A stretch of DNA of 64,000 bases. It comes from JAAURB01 sp049647265 (GTDB lineage: Bacteria > Cyanobacteriota > Cyanobacteriia > Cyanobacteriales > Microcoleaceae). Numbering within the stretch: the stretch's first letter is position 1; every line of letters starts with the position of its first letter. Below are positions 54,204-62,960 of the stretch, in pieces. The DNA is taken from assembly GCA_049647265.1 (NCBI GenBank), contig JBARXJ010000019.1:16229-80228 (forward strand), written 5' to 3'. The notes under the pieces were generated by a model. It did not search any database. It saw only the letters and a list, made by a program, of their open reading frames with translations, and was not told where the DNA came from. A program made the translations under genes and the position numbers.

Positions 54204-54345
54204 AAAATACCTTGTAAAGTAAATTTATAGTAATCACAAATTATCCTTATCTATAAAAACATAATTAGTCTCTCTGTCATCATACCATGTTCTTATTTTC
54301 ACCGGAATGTTAAACTAATAGCAATCTCATTGGTTTCAAACCGTT

Positions 54346-54951
54346 ATGGTTTCACTCAAAGAACTACCCGTACAATTATCAGCAGAAGATCCTGAAGAAC
54401 GACGCATGGTTAGTGGTGTGAGTTGGCAAGACTACGAAGCAGTATTAGCTTACTTAGGCGATAGTCCCCAATATCGCGTTACCTATTTAGATGGAGTCTT
54501 AGAGTTAATGTCGCCCAGTCGTCGTCATGAACGCAATAAAACAGGAATTGGTTCTCTTCTAGAGGATTATTTTAAAGAAACCCGAACACCCTATTTTCTC
54601 TGGGGTTCTACTACTTTAAGAAAAGAGGAAAAAAGAGGCGGAACTGAACCGGATGAGTCCTATTGCATTGGGAGTGATAAAGACTATCCAGATTTAGCAA
54701 TTGAAGTGGTTATTACCAGTGGTTATTTGAATAAACTCGAAGTTTATCAGCGTTTAGGTGTGAGAGAAGTTTGGTTTTTTAAAAATAATCAGTTTGAAGT
54801 ATTTTGTTTACGAGATCAAGATTATGAATTAGCCGAGAATAGTGAATTATTACCCAATTTAGATTTATCAATTTTAGCAGAATATGCCGTTTCAACCAAT
54901 CCTTTAGAAGCCGCGTTAGCATTTCGAGAACAAGTTAGAAATTCTCAGTAA
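54346..54951 (+). CDS. Uma2-family (DUF820) putative endonuclease
   Basis: This 201-residue Uma2 protein shows VSWQDYEAVLAYLGDSPQYR, YLDGVLELMSPSRRHE, WGSTTLRKEEKRGGTEPDES, PDLAIEVVITSGYLNKLEVY and VWFFKNNQFEVFCL. Motifs and the acidic/Lys pattern of the PD-(D/E)xK fold are intact. It is divergent from the DUF262 operon with 142 bp between them, and 8 bp from a methyltransferase gene downstream, so the pair is likely one transcript. A paralogue is at 8309-8905. Confidence 0.9.
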   Translation: MVSLKELPVQLSAEDPEERRMVSGVSWQDYEAVLAYLGDSPQYRVTYLDGVLELMSPSRRHERNKTGIGSLLEDYFKETRTPYFLWGSTTLRKEEKRGGTEPDESYCIGSDKDYPDLAIEVVITSGYLNKLEVYQRLGVREVWFFKNNQFEVFCLRDQDYELAENSELLPNLDLSILAEYAVSTNPLEAALAFREQVRNSQ

Positions 54952-54959
54952 GAATAATC

Positions 54960-55685
54960 ATGAATAATGGGTATCAACAAGATCTTGCTTATATTCATGA
55001 TATCGGATTTAGCGATCATGCAATAAATGCAACGACAGCTATTTTAAATATTTTACATCAATATAATATTAAAAATGGTTTAATTGTAGAGTTAGGCTGT
55101 GGTAGTGGAATATCTGCACAAGCTTTTATTGATGCTAATTATCAGGTTTTAGGAATTGATATTTCAGAAGCTATGATTAATATCGCCCGTCAACGTGTAC
55201 CCGAAGCAACGTTTCAAGTCAATTCACTGTTAAAAGTAGATATTCCTTCTTGTCAAGTTATTGTTTCTATTGGAGAATGTTTAAACTATCTGTTTGATGC
55301 AGATAATACTATTCATACTTTAAGTCATCTTTTTCAGCGAATTTATCAAGCTTTAACTCCGGGTGGTTTATTTATTTTTGATATTTTAGAACCGCAACAA
55401 TTAGAAATTGGAAAAACTCAGCATTTTGTTGAGGGTGAAGATTGGATTGTTTTAGTTGAGAAAACAGAAGATAAAATTAAACAACAATTAACTCGTCGGA
55501 TTATTAGTTTTCGTCAGTTGGGAGAAATGTATCGACGAGAAGAAGAAGTTCATCAAGTACAATTATATTCGGGAAAAAATTTAGCAGAAGAACTGGGGAA
55601 AATTGGCTTTCAGGTAGAGATTAAAGATAGCTACGGTGAGTTTAAACTCAGAAAACACCATTCTGTCATTATTGCCCAGAAATGA
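54960..55685 (+). CDS. Class I SAM-dependent methyltransferase
   Basis: This 241-residue protein has the SAM-binding motif I LIVELGCGSGISAQAFID, motif II GIDISEAMINIARQR, motif IV IVSIGECLNYLFD and LTPGGLFIFDILEP. The fold is a standard Rossmann methyltransferase of the Methyltransf_25 type. The substrate cannot be read. It starts 8 bp after the Uma2 gene; such pairs could be chance or a small modification unit beside the defence operon. Confidence 0.9.
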   Translation: MNNGYQQDLAYIHDIGFSDHAINATTAILNILHQYNIKNGLIVELGCGSGISAQAFIDANYQVLGIDISEAMINIARQRVPEATFQVNSLLKVDIPSCQVIVSIGECLNYLFDADNTIHTLSHLFQRIYQALTPGGLFIFDILEPQQLEIGKTQHFVEGEDWIVLVEKTEDKIKQQLTRRIISFRQLGEMYRREEEVHQVQLYSGKNLAEELGKIGFQVEIKDSYGEFKLRKHHSVIIAQK

Positions 55686-55797
55686 TCATTAGGGAAGGGG
55701 AAACAGTTTGCTATCTAAAGGTTTTATCATTAAAAAATATTGTTGCTGGTTCTATATAAGACTATCATCGAAAATTATAAATTCTCAAAATATAGAT

Positions 55798-55822
55798 AAA
55801 AAAAGGAAGCATTTCTGCTTCC
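55798..55822 (-). terminator. Rho-independent terminator of the thioredoxin gene
   Basis: On the minus strand GGAAGC-AGAAAT-GCTTCC is followed by a run of seven T. It lies 10 bp after the thioredoxin stop. Confidence 0.85.
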
Positions 55823-55832
55823 CTAGATTGGT

Positions 55833-56201
55833 TTAAACCACTTGTTTGACTGCTGTCTCTAACTGAAAGACTTGTCTAATTTCATCAGTCAGTTTTTCTT
55901 TGGAAAAAACACCTGATAACCGATGAATGACTTGACCATTTTTGAAGAACAAAAAGGCAGGAACCGCTTCAATATGATAGTCGTTTGCTAATTGTTCATT
56001 TTTCTCCTCATCTATATCCAACTTAGCCACTTTGACTATATTTTCAAATTCCATTGCTAAGTCTTGAACTATCGGATTCATCACTCGACAGGGACCACAC
56101 CAAGGTGCCCAAAAATCAACAAGTACAGGACTATCGCTATCGAGAACTTCGGCATCAAAGTTCTGTTCGGTTAATGTAATATATTTAACTGAATCTGTCA
56201 T
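55833..56201 (-). CDS. trxA: Thioredoxin
   Basis: This 122-residue thioredoxin has the active site W34-C-G-P-C38 in VDFWAPWCGPCRVMNPIV, VAKLDIDEEKNEQLANDYHI, the cis-Pro loop VPAFLFFKNGQ and a normal C-terminal helix. It reduces protein disulfides in the cytoplasm and is the likely electron donor for the peroxiredoxin 69 bp upstream on the same strand. The ribosome site AGGAGGT is strong. A terminator follows. A TetR gene further upstream may control both. Confidence 0.95.
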   Translation of the reverse strand: MTDSVKYITLTEQNFDAEVLDSDSPVLVDFWAPWCGPCRVMNPIVQDLAMEFENIVKVAKLDIDEEKNEQLANDYHIEAVPAFLFFKNGQVIHRLSGVFSKEKLTDEIRQVFQLETAVKQVV

Positions 56202-56270
56202 GATGATTACCTCCTGAATGAGTCTAATTTGATTTAGAAATCTTTTGTTAGAAATTCCGTTTCACTTAGA

Positions 56271-56927
56271 TTAAGCCTTAATGGGGACTTGTTGCAAGCG
56301 GGTAATAATTTCTTCAGGATCTAAGCGTTGGGTGTAGTCAGGGTTAACAAAGCTGTGAATAACTCTGCCATCAGTGGCGACAACATAGGTTGCCGGAATG
56401 GGTAATTCAAAGGTTTGATCGCCATTATAGCCAGGAATATCTATTCCAAATTCTTGGTAAATCGGACGCAATTCTTCGGGTAATGCGAAGACTAAACCGA
56501 ACTGTTTAGCAACTTTATTGTTAACATCACTGAGAACTTCAAAGGTTAATTCATTTTTCTCAGATGTAGAGAGAGAATGATCGGGGGTTTCAGGAGAAAT
56601 CGCCACTAAATTTGCACCGAGTTCTTTGATTTTAGGTAAGTATTTTTGTAAGGTTCGCAACTCAAGGTTACAATAAGGACACCATCCGCCTCGATAAAAA
56701 GAAATCACTAATAAGCCCGTTTCTAGTAAAGACTGACTCTCTACAGGTTTTTCAACCGCATTGGGTAGGGTGAAGTTCGGAATCGTATCGCCTTTTTTTA
56801 AAGCAGATTCTGCTATTTTACTATTGATTAAATCCTGAGTAGCTTGTTTCATTACCGCTTTAACATTCTCAGGCTGGCGGGTTCTCAATTGTTCTTGAAG
56901 TTGCAGTAATTCTTGTGTTAAATTCAT
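56271..56927 (-). CDS. Peroxiredoxin-like AhpC/TSA-family protein
   Basis: I start at the ATG at 56927 (MNLTQELLQLQEQLRTRQPE), with AAGGAG nine bases before, giving 218 residues. The core is an AhpC/TSA domain with ISFYRGGWCPYCNLELRTLQ (C83 and C86 of a CxxC), ISPETPDHSLSTSEKNELTF and VATDGRVIHSFVNPDY. The CxxC type is the cyanobacterial PrxQ-like/thioredoxin-dependent group. It reduces peroxides using the thioredoxin gene downstream. The TetR gene upstream and TGGAACG boxes suggest regulation. Confidence 0.9.
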   Translation of the reverse strand: MNLTQELLQLQEQLRTRQPENVKAVMKQATQDLINSKIAESALKKGDTIPNFTLPNAVEKPVESQSLLETGLLVISFYRGGWCPYCNLELRTLQKYLPKIKELGANLVAISPETPDHSLSTSEKNELTFEVLSDVNNKVAKQFGLVFALPEELRPIYQEFGIDIPGYNGDQTFELPIPATYVVATDGRVIHSFVNPDYTQRLDPEEIITRLQQVPIKA

Positions 56928-56952
56928 TCGCTTTCTCCTTTTTTTGAATGAA

Positions 56953-57016
56953 CGTTCCAAATAAAGATATCAACTGCTTCTTTACTTGTTATTCTTACTG
57001 TAGCAATTCTGGAACG
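56953..57016. promoter_or_regulatory. Candidate TetR operator pair (CGTTCCA / TGGAACG) upstream of the peroxiredoxin gene
   Basis: CGTTCCA at 56953-56959 and TGGAACG at 57010-57016 are inverted copies about 50 bp apart, in front of the peroxiredoxin gene. The same TGGAACG lies at 57669-57675, before the TetR gene. This is pattern inference; binding is not shown. Confidence 0.4.
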
Positions 57017-57044
57017 ATTAGTCAAGTATTCAATTAAACGACTC

Positions 57045-57626
57045 TTAATTTAATACTGAGATCGTGACTCGAACCACATCCTGTAGGGTTTCTAGGTTAG
57101 GATTAACTCGCGACATCACCCGGAGTCCTTGTAAGTTGCAGGTGAGGAAACGCGCCAAGGCGTGTACGTCTTGACTGGCAGAAATCTCCCCTCGGCTTTG
57201 ACTGCTGGATAAGGCTTGATAAAACGCCTGTTCAATTCGTTTGAAATTAGAGTGAATTCGCTTCTCTGCCTCCGGGTCATGGGCGCAGAGTTCAACAGCA
57301 GTGTTTGTGATTAAACAACCTCGATGTTCTGGGTCGGCTAAGATGCGATCGACTAAACCATTAAAATAGTCAATAATCGTCTGTTTGGAGGCGCTAGGGG
57401 CTTCTAGAGACTTGATTAGGCGATTAACAATGGTTGTCTCATAATAAGCCACAGCTTCCAAAAATAGCGATCGCTTATCTTTAAAAGTATCGTACAAGCT
57501 GCCTCGGTTAATGCCCATGCTGTCCACCAAATCTTGCATGGATGTTCCCTCGTAGCCATACCGCCAGAATGTTTCCATTGCTTTAACCAAAGCCGCTTCA
57601 CGATTGAATTCTTTGTGTCGTGCCAT
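57045..57626 (-). CDS. TetR-family transcriptional regulator
   Basis: I start at the ATG at 57626 (MARHKEFNREAALVKAMETF), giving 193 residues; a frame extension to 57665 adds unlikely residues. The N-terminal helix-turn-helix TSMQDLVDSMGINRGSLYDT is standard TetR. The remainder is a ligand-binding helical domain with RGCLITNTAVELCAHDPEAE, typical of the YcdC/TetR_C_6-like branch linked to thiol or electrophile sensing. It lies 117 bp upstream of the peroxiredoxin gene on the same strand. It probably represses itself and the redox genes. Confidence 0.9.
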   Translation of the reverse strand: MARHKEFNREAALVKAMETFWRYGYEGTSMQDLVDSMGINRGSLYDTFKDKRSLFLEAVAYYETTIVNRLIKSLEAPSASKQTIIDYFNGLVDRILADPEHRGCLITNTAVELCAHDPEAEKRIHSNFKRIEQAFYQALSSSQSRGEISASQDVHALARFLTCNLQGLRVMSRVNPNLETLQDVVRVTISVLN

Positions 57627-57668
57627 GATGGAGGATGAGGACTGAGTGTACCTGAATGATATCATTTC

Positions 57669-57675
57669 TGGAACG
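57669..57675. promoter_or_regulatory. Third TGGAACG motif, upstream of the TetR gene
   Basis: TGGAACG, identical to 57010-57016, stands about 43 bp before the TetR gene start. It may be an autoregulatory site. Confidence 0.4.
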
Positions 57676-57766
57676 AAGAGTTAGAAAAATAGTTTAATGT
57701 TCGATCCCAAAATCTGTTATGAAAGATACAGAAAAGAAAATTTCACTGTAATGAGGCATCTCTATC

Positions 57767-58105
57767 ATGAAGAAAATCTCAGCAATGGTCAGACCGGCTA
57801 AATTTAATCAAGTGGTTGGCGCTTTAGTCGAAGCAGGAATCGTTGGTTTAACCGTTTCTAACGTCCGAGGATATGGTCGCCAAAAAGGACAAACAGAGAC
57901 CTATCGCGGGGTTAAACATAGTATTGAATTTCATCAAAAACTGAAGTTAGAGATTGTTGTCGAAGATGAGATTTGCCAAGCTGTGATCGATCAGTTAGTT
58001 GCTGCGGCTCAGACGGGTAAAATAGGAGATGGAAAGATTTTTATCACCACTGTTGAACGAATTATTCGGATTCGTACAGGGGAAGAAGATCTTGAAGCGC
58101 TTTAA
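57767..58105 (+). CDS. PII-family protein with altered T-loop
   Basis: This 112-residue PII protein has the fold intact: MKKISAMVRPAKFNQVVGAL, GYGRQKGQTETYRGVKHSIE, KLKLEIVVEDE and KIGDGKIFITTVERIIRIRTG. The T-loop differs: position 49 (Ser in cyanobacterial GlnB, phosphorylated there) is Val, and position 51 (Tyr, the uridylylation site in proteobacteria) is His. ATP/2-oxoglutarate contacts such as GYGRQKGQ and TGxIGDGKIF remain. So it probably senses energy and 2-oxoglutarate but is not modified at those sites. It is likely a second PII beside glnB elsewhere. The next gene is a secreted protein 41 bp downstream. Confidence 0.93.
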   Translation: MKKISAMVRPAKFNQVVGALVEAGIVGLTVSNVRGYGRQKGQTETYRGVKHSIEFHQKLKLEIVVEDEICQAVIDQLVAAAQTGKIGDGKIFITTVERIIRIRTGEEDLEAL

Positions 58106-58146
58106 CGCTTTTGAAATCAACTGAGCCGGACTTTAAAGAAAATATA

Positions 58147-58563
58147 ATGATTTTAATCAAAGCAATAGGATTGGGGATAACGTTACTGACGGTTAATAGT
58201 CAATTTATCCCGACTCAGCAGTCTAGTTTAAAACACGATAACTTTATATTGTTAGCCCAAGCTGAAGAATCAATTGATTTTCCCATTCCAGAAGATGCGG
58301 CGAATTATAGTACAAGTCCTACGCCTGGAATCGGAGATGCGGTTAATTTTCAAACCGAACTGAGTTTAGACGAAGCCATTGAATTTTACCGAAATCAACT
58401 GATTGAACAAGGATTAAGCGAACGAGAAATTAATACTGCCATTACAGAAACGACTTTTAATTTAGTATTTGAAGGCGCAGAAAATGGTCAGGCGGTTGTG
58501 GTACAAGGTGTAGAACTGGGTTACCTACGCAATATTAATATTCGCTATGAAAAAATAGACTAA
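58147..58563 (+). CDS. Secreted protein of unknown function
   Basis: I start at the ATG at 58147 (MILIKAIGLGITLLTVNSQF), giving 138 residues; a TTG at 58111 would add unlikely residues. The N-terminus looks like a signal peptide or anchor. The mature part has an acidic region EESIDFPIPEDAANYSTSPT, then LSLDEAIEFYRNQLIEQGLS, a pattern seen in cyanobacterial periplasmic proteins of unknown role. It starts 41 bp after the PII gene, so it could be co-transcribed. A perfect hairpin lies just after its stop. Confidence 0.75.
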   Translation: MILIKAIGLGITLLTVNSQFIPTQQSSLKHDNFILLAQAEESIDFPIPEDAANYSTSPTPGIGDAVNFQTELSLDEAIEFYRNQLIEQGLSEREINTAITETTFNLVFEGAENGQAVVVQGVELGYLRNINIRYEKID

Positions 58564-58585
58564 TTGAATTTTAGCAACAGATTGA

Positions 58586-58609
58586 AGAGACGTTATATGT
58601 AACGTCTCT
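58586..58609. terminator. Perfect hairpin between convergent genes, bidirectional terminator
   Basis: AGAGACGTTA-TATG-TAACGTCTCT is a perfect 10-bp stem with a 4-base loop, 23 bp after the plus-strand gene and 27 bp past the stop of the minus-strand gene. The T-run is weak. Confidence 0.65.
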
Positions 58610-58635
58610 AGGGAAAAATCATGCCATTTAGTGGA

Positions 58636-58908
58636 TTATTTAGCGGGTTGAGTTAAATTTTTACAGTATTGATTCTCAACAATATGAGATTGAATAGAGG
58701 CAGGCTGCATCTCTACTCCTGCTGGAAGAAGACGATCTTCAGGATGAATCATCACTTGCTTGCAGACAACCTTTGTATTGCCCACCGAAGCATAATCCCA
58801 TAAATAAAAGCCTTGCTCATTTTCAGTTGCATTGACGGGCGCAAAAAATATTGAGCTGAATAAGATAAATTCTAAAGTCAGTAACGTGACAATAATGTAC
58901 TTCAACAT
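58636..58908 (-). CDS. Small secreted protein of unknown function
   Basis: This 90-residue protein has a signal peptide (MLKYIIVTLLTLEFILFSSI, cleavage near VNATEN) and a short mature part FYLWDYASVGNTKVVCKQVM with two Cys (VVCKQ and QYCKN), which could form a disulfide outside the cytoplasm. No family is recognised. It converges on the gene at 58147. Confidence 0.7.
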   Translation of the reverse strand: MLKYIIVTLLTLEFILFSSIFFAPVNATENEQGFYLWDYASVGNTKVVCKQVMIHPEDRLLPAGVEMQPASIQSHIVENQYCKNLTQPAK

Positions 58909-58995
58909 AACCCCTTGTTTCAGATGAACGATTGAGCGATCTGTTTTCTTCTATTATCGCTCGAATTTTAAATCACGTCATCTGAAGATCAGTTT

Positions 58996-59226
58996 CTATC
59001 CGTTTTTCTCTTCTACAGCTTCAAGATACTGACTCTCCATCAAAAACGCCCCCTTATCAAACCGAACCCCCCAATATCCCCCAGGACGACGGTCTAAGAT
59101 AGTACCGACTTCCCCTAATTTCAAAACGTTTGCCGGACGTAAAATAGGCATCGGTTCAGCCGTTTTGACATAAGGGGGTAAAGCCATTACGCGAACTTTT
59201 TGGTGAATTGCAAACTCTTTTGACAT
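58996..59226 (-). CDS. sipA: SipA, NblS-interacting regulatory protein
   Basis: This 76-residue protein matches SipA/DUF3148: FAIHQKVRVMALPPYVKTAE, PMPILRPANVLKLGEVGT, and RRPGGYWGVRFDKGAFLMES. In cyanobacteria SipA binds the histidine kinase NblS (Hik33-like) and modulates stress responses (light, nutrients). It is complete. It is divergent from rbfA with about 200 bp between. Confidence 0.93.
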   Translation of the reverse strand: MSKEFAIHQKVRVMALPPYVKTAEPMPILRPANVLKLGEVGTILDRRPGGYWGVRFDKGAFLMESQYLEAVEEKNG

Positions 59227-59424
59227 ACCAACACTAATGATTTGAAAACTAAAAAAAGAATAACCTACTCAGCATCACTTCCTATCTATGATCGCCAAGC
59301 AACATAACATTCCCCGAATTGTTGAGTAAATTATTAAGATTCAACCCGATGTGGAAGCCGATGTGTTCGTCCAGTACGATAACATAAATACAGTTCCATC
59401 AGTTCATACAAGGGGGTAATCATC

Positions 59425-59829
59425 ATGGCTACAGGTCGTCGTGTGTCCCGCATTGCTGCGTTAATTAAAAAAGAGGTCAGCCAGATATTGCTCCATGATA
59501 TTAAAGATGACCGCGTTGGCAGTGGAATGGTCAGCATCACAGACGTGGAAGTCTCTGGAGACCTACAACACGCCAAAATTTTTGTGAGTATCTATGGCAG
59601 CGAAACCGCTCGTCAAGAAACCATGGAAGGGTTGCGTTCCGCTAAAGGGTATGTCCGTTCCTATTTAGGTCAACGCATTCGACTGCGACGAACCCCGGAA
59701 ATTGTGTTTATTCAAGATCGCTCACTAGAAAGAGGCGATCAAATTCTATCGCTGATTAATCAAGTCAATCGTCCGTCTTCATCCGAAGAAGAGAATCTCT
59801 CAGAATCTGATGATTGGGAAGAATCATAA
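59425..59829 (+). CDS. rbfA: Ribosome-binding factor A
   Basis: This 134-residue protein has RVSRIAALIKKEVSQILLHD, DDRVGSGMVSITDVEVSGDL and a KH-type fold ending LRRTPEIVFIQDRSLERGDQ. RbfA matures the 30S subunit and helps cold adaptation. An AAGGGGG ribosome site precedes the ATG. The C-terminal tail is acidic and Ser-rich (SSSEEENLSESDDWEES), an extension commonly seen in cyanobacteria. A HAD pseudogene follows. Confidence 0.95.
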   Translation: MATGRRVSRIAALIKKEVSQILLHDIKDDRVGSGMVSITDVEVSGDLQHAKIFVSIYGSETARQETMEGLRSAKGYVRSYLGQRIRLRRTPEIVFIQDRSLERGDQILSLINQVNRPSSSEEENLSESDDWEES

Positions 59830-60028
59830 TTTCTTTTATCAGAATCTGGCATGGCGAACGACTCTAGATTTTGAGCAATTGAAAACAGAGGGCAAGGCTG
59901 ATACGGCTAGTAAAATAGTTTAGCCTTCTCCCCTTTGCAAAGTTCAACAAATCTGCGATCGCCCTCTTTGTAAAATCTTTCTGACGACAACGTTAATAGA
60001 AAGCATATTTAACTCTAAACGACATAGA

Positions 60029-60387
60029 ATGACTATCGCCACCAAACCTTTTGTTAATCGCCTTGCGGTGGTTTTTGATTTTGATGAAACTCTTGCACCT
60101 GATACCTTGAATTCCGCTATCGCAGGTCATTTATGTGGGAGATGGTGCATCGGATGTTCCTTGTTTTTCTGTAATGAATCAACAGGGAGGAATTGGGATT
60201 GGTTTGTACAAACAAAACCCTTCTCAAGACGGGTCAGAACAAGATAAAATTAATATTAATCGTTCGAGTTGCCAATATTGCTCCTCCAGATTATAGAGAA
60301 AATTCTGAATTAATGCAGTCTTTAACGTTAGCAGTTGAAGGCATTTGTAAACAAATTGCTTTACGTCGCTTAAGTATCGGTGAATAA
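60029..60387 (+). pseudogene. HAD-family hydrolase remnant
   Basis: The frame begins MTIATKPFVNRLAVVFDFDE and contains TLAPDT, the first HAD motif. After it the sequence jumps: about 20 bp later another frame reads VIYVGDGASDVPCFSVMNQQ, the last HAD motif (GDGxxD). A third frame then reads APPDYRENSELMQSLTLAVE to a stop at 60387. The middle (cap domain and motifs II-III) is missing, with at least one frameshift. So a large internal deletion plus later indels destroyed the gene. Confidence 0.8.
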
Positions 60388-60615
60388 AGTAACAACTGTC
60401 AGAAACTAACAATATTTTACTTCTATTCCTGAAGTTGACGGGCAAAAACGGATAGAATTCTGGTACAGATGGTTATTATCCTCTTTCTTTTTAGCGACCT
60501 AAAGAGATCGTCTTCGCTGATGCCAACTGTCTTTTAAGATGGGTTTGCCCCCACAGGCAGTCAGTGCAACTTGACAAATTAATCCTATTAAGTTATACCA
60601 AACCTTAAAAACTTA

Positions 60616-62907
60616 ATGGGCATCGTGAAGACTCAAACCAAAGCTGTTACGGCTGTAACCCTCAAAAAGCCTCAGGTAATGCCAGTATTGTTTGGCTTAT
60701 TTTTTGTATCTGGTTTTACCGCACTCCTGTATCAAGTCGCGTGGCAGCGAATGCTAGGCTTATTTTCCGGTTCTGATGTGCGTTCTGTTACTGTTATAAT
60801 TGCCTCTTATTTGCTAGGATTAGGAATCGGAAATCTCATCAGTAGTAATTTTAGCGATCGCCTCAGTCATCGTCAATGTGTTCAAGTTTATGGGATTTGT
60901 AATTTAACCATTGCGATTTTTGCTGTTGCCAGTCGTTTTCTATTTTATGATTTATTATTTCTCAGATTACAATATCTAGCTGAATCTCCCCTATTAATGT
61001 TAGGAATAATTTTCATGAGTCTTCTCATTCCGACAACATTAATGGGTTTATCTCTGCCTTTATTATCTCAAGCCATTAATCATAGTGTTGAAGAAGCCGC
61101 CTCTAGTATTGGTTGGTTATATGGAATTAATACATTAGGATCTGGACTAGGAACATTTATTTCGGGTTGGTTTATTGTTGGTACTTTAGGTTATGAAGGA
61201 ACAGTTTATTTAGGGGCAATCTTCAGCGCTTTTGTGGGATTAATCGCTTTAACTATTTCAAAGCAGTTTACACCTCATGTTCTCAGTATTAAAGAAGAAG
61301 ATAGTATTAGTGATCCTATTCAAAAACAAAATAAAGCAACATCTATAAAAGCCTGGTATTTATTAGTATTTTGTTCTGGATTCACGGCGATATCCTGGGA
61401 GATTATATGGTTTAGAGTCTTAGATATTGCTCTACAATCTAATGCTTATACTTATGCACATTTACTCACATTTATTTTAATTGGAGATGGATTAGGGAGT
61501 TTATTGGGAGCCAAACTCATTCGATATATTCGCAAACCTAAAACAGTCTTTTTATTGATTCAAGGAATTATTGCTCTCTATTCTACCCTGGCAATTTGGC
61601 TCACTGCCACTTACTGGCAAACTCACCCAGAATTACGTTCAAATATTGGTTATATCGATATAAATAATATTGACTTTACTATCATTTTTAAATATTTAAT
61701 TTCACCTTCAGTTTTAATCATTCTGCCGAGTTTGTTACTGGGTTTTTATTTTCCTGTTGTCCAAAAAGCCGTTCAAACAGATTCTAACTTAGTAGGAAAG
61801 CGAGTCGGTTTAATTCTATTATTTAATATTCTAGGTAATACAATCGGTAGCCTCGTAACGGGTTTAGTTTTACTGAATAGCTTAGGAACAACAGGAACCA
61901 TTAAGTTACTCTGCTGTATTGGACTCGGATTTATACTAGCCATTCGTCCCCACTGGACAAAGGCTAAATTTGCAAGTATTTTAACTGTTATTTTAGTGAT
62001 AACTCTAATTATTTTCCCAAACAATACTCAGCTTTGGGCTGCTTTACAAGCGGTAGATAAAGAGGCTTATTTTATTGTCGCAGAAGACTCTACTAGCGTG
62101 GCGGCTATTGCAGAAACAGACGGGAAAGGAATGTTATTTGCTAGCGGTCAAGTACAGGCAAACTTCCCTTATATGCACGTTCACGGGCTGCTCGGAAGTG
62201 TTCCTGCTTTGCTACATCCAGAACCCACTAATATTATGATTATTGGCTTAGGTTCAGGTGGAACACCCCATACAATTGGAGTCAATCCTAAGACAAATAA
62301 AGTTAAAGTCGTTGAACTTTTAGGGGCAGAATTACCCGTTTTAACAGAATATTCTAAAACGCAACTTGGAAAACCACTGCAATATTTACTGCAAAATCCA
62401 CTCTATGAAATTGTTGTAGGAGATGGACGCAGAGAATTAGTTTTAACTGAAGAGAAATTTGATATTATCGAAGCAGATGCCATTCAACCTTGGCGATCGC
62501 GCGCGGGTATGCTATATTCACAAGAATTCTTTCGAGAAGTCCGAACTAAATTGAAGCCGGGAGGATTTTTTGTTGAGTGGAATGTGGGGGCAGGAACCAG
62601 AGAAACAATGCAGAGTGTATTTCCTTATGTGGCTAATATTGGTTTTGGAAATAAGCTATGGATTTTAGTCGGAAGTGATAGTCCGATAGAATTTAATAAA
62701 AGTAAAATAATCGCGAAGTTGAATTTACCTCATGTCATAAACTTTCTAGCAACAGCAGGAATTGATATTACTAAAATCCGTGAGGATGTTAAAGCTGCTA
62801 GTGTAACGCTTTATTCTCAAGCAAAAGACGGAATTCCCCCACAGAAACAGATCAATACCGATCTATTTCCGCGAGGGGAATATTATCTGAATTCATCTTG
62901 GAATTAA
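60616..62907 (+). CDS. Membrane protein fused to a spermidine-synthase-like domain
   Basis: This 763-residue protein has an MFS/SpeE-type membrane half of about 12-14 hydrophobic segments (FGLFFVSGFTALLYQVAWQR, SYLLGLGIGNLISSNFSDRL), followed from about residue 480 by a soluble Rossmann domain: NIMIIGLGSGGTPHTIGVNP, the DGRRELVLTEEKFDIIEADA motif and LKPGGFFVEWNVG. The C-terminal part resembles polyamine/SAM aminopropyl or methyltransferase folds. Families of this type are annotated as fused MFS/spermidine synthase with unproven activity. Complete; it appears monocistronic. Substrate unknown. Confidence 0.9.
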   Translation: MGIVKTQTKAVTAVTLKKPQVMPVLFGLFFVSGFTALLYQVAWQRMLGLFSGSDVRSVTVIIASYLLGLGIGNLISSNFSDRLSHRQCVQVYGICNLTIAIFAVASRFLFYDLLFLRLQYLAESPLLMLGIIFMSLLIPTTLMGLSLPLLSQAINHSVEEAASSIGWLYGINTLGSGLGTFISGWFIVGTLGYEGTVYLGAIFSAFVGLIALTISKQFTPHVLSIKEEDSISDPIQKQNKATSIKAWYLLVFCSGFTAISWEIIWFRVLDIALQSNAYTYAHLLTFILIGDGLGSLLGAKLIRYIRKPKTVFLLIQGIIALYSTLAIWLTATYWQTHPELRSNIGYIDINNIDFTIIFKYLISPSVLIILPSLLLGFYFPVVQKAVQTDSNLVGKRVGLILLFNILGNTIGSLVTGLVLLNSLGTTGTIKLLCCIGLGFILAIRPHWTKAKFASILTVILVITLIIFPNNTQLWAALQAVDKEAYFIVAEDSTSVAAIAETDGKGMLFASGQVQANFPYMHVHGLLGSVPALLHPEPTNIMIIGLGSGGTPHTIGVNPKTNKVKVVELLGAELPVLTEYSKTQLGKPLQYLLQNPLYEIVVGDGRRELVLTEEKFDIIEADAIQPWRSRAGMLYSQEFFREVRTKLKPGGFFVEWNVGAGTRETMQSVFPYVANIGFGNKLWILVGSDSPIEFNKSKIIAKLNLPHVINFLATAGIDITKIREDVKAASVTLYSQAKDGIPPQKQINTDLFPRGEYYLNSSWN

Positions 62908-62960
62908 ACAGATTCTTTTGTACTCATTCTCAATCGCTAAACGAATGTCAGTCTATTCCC

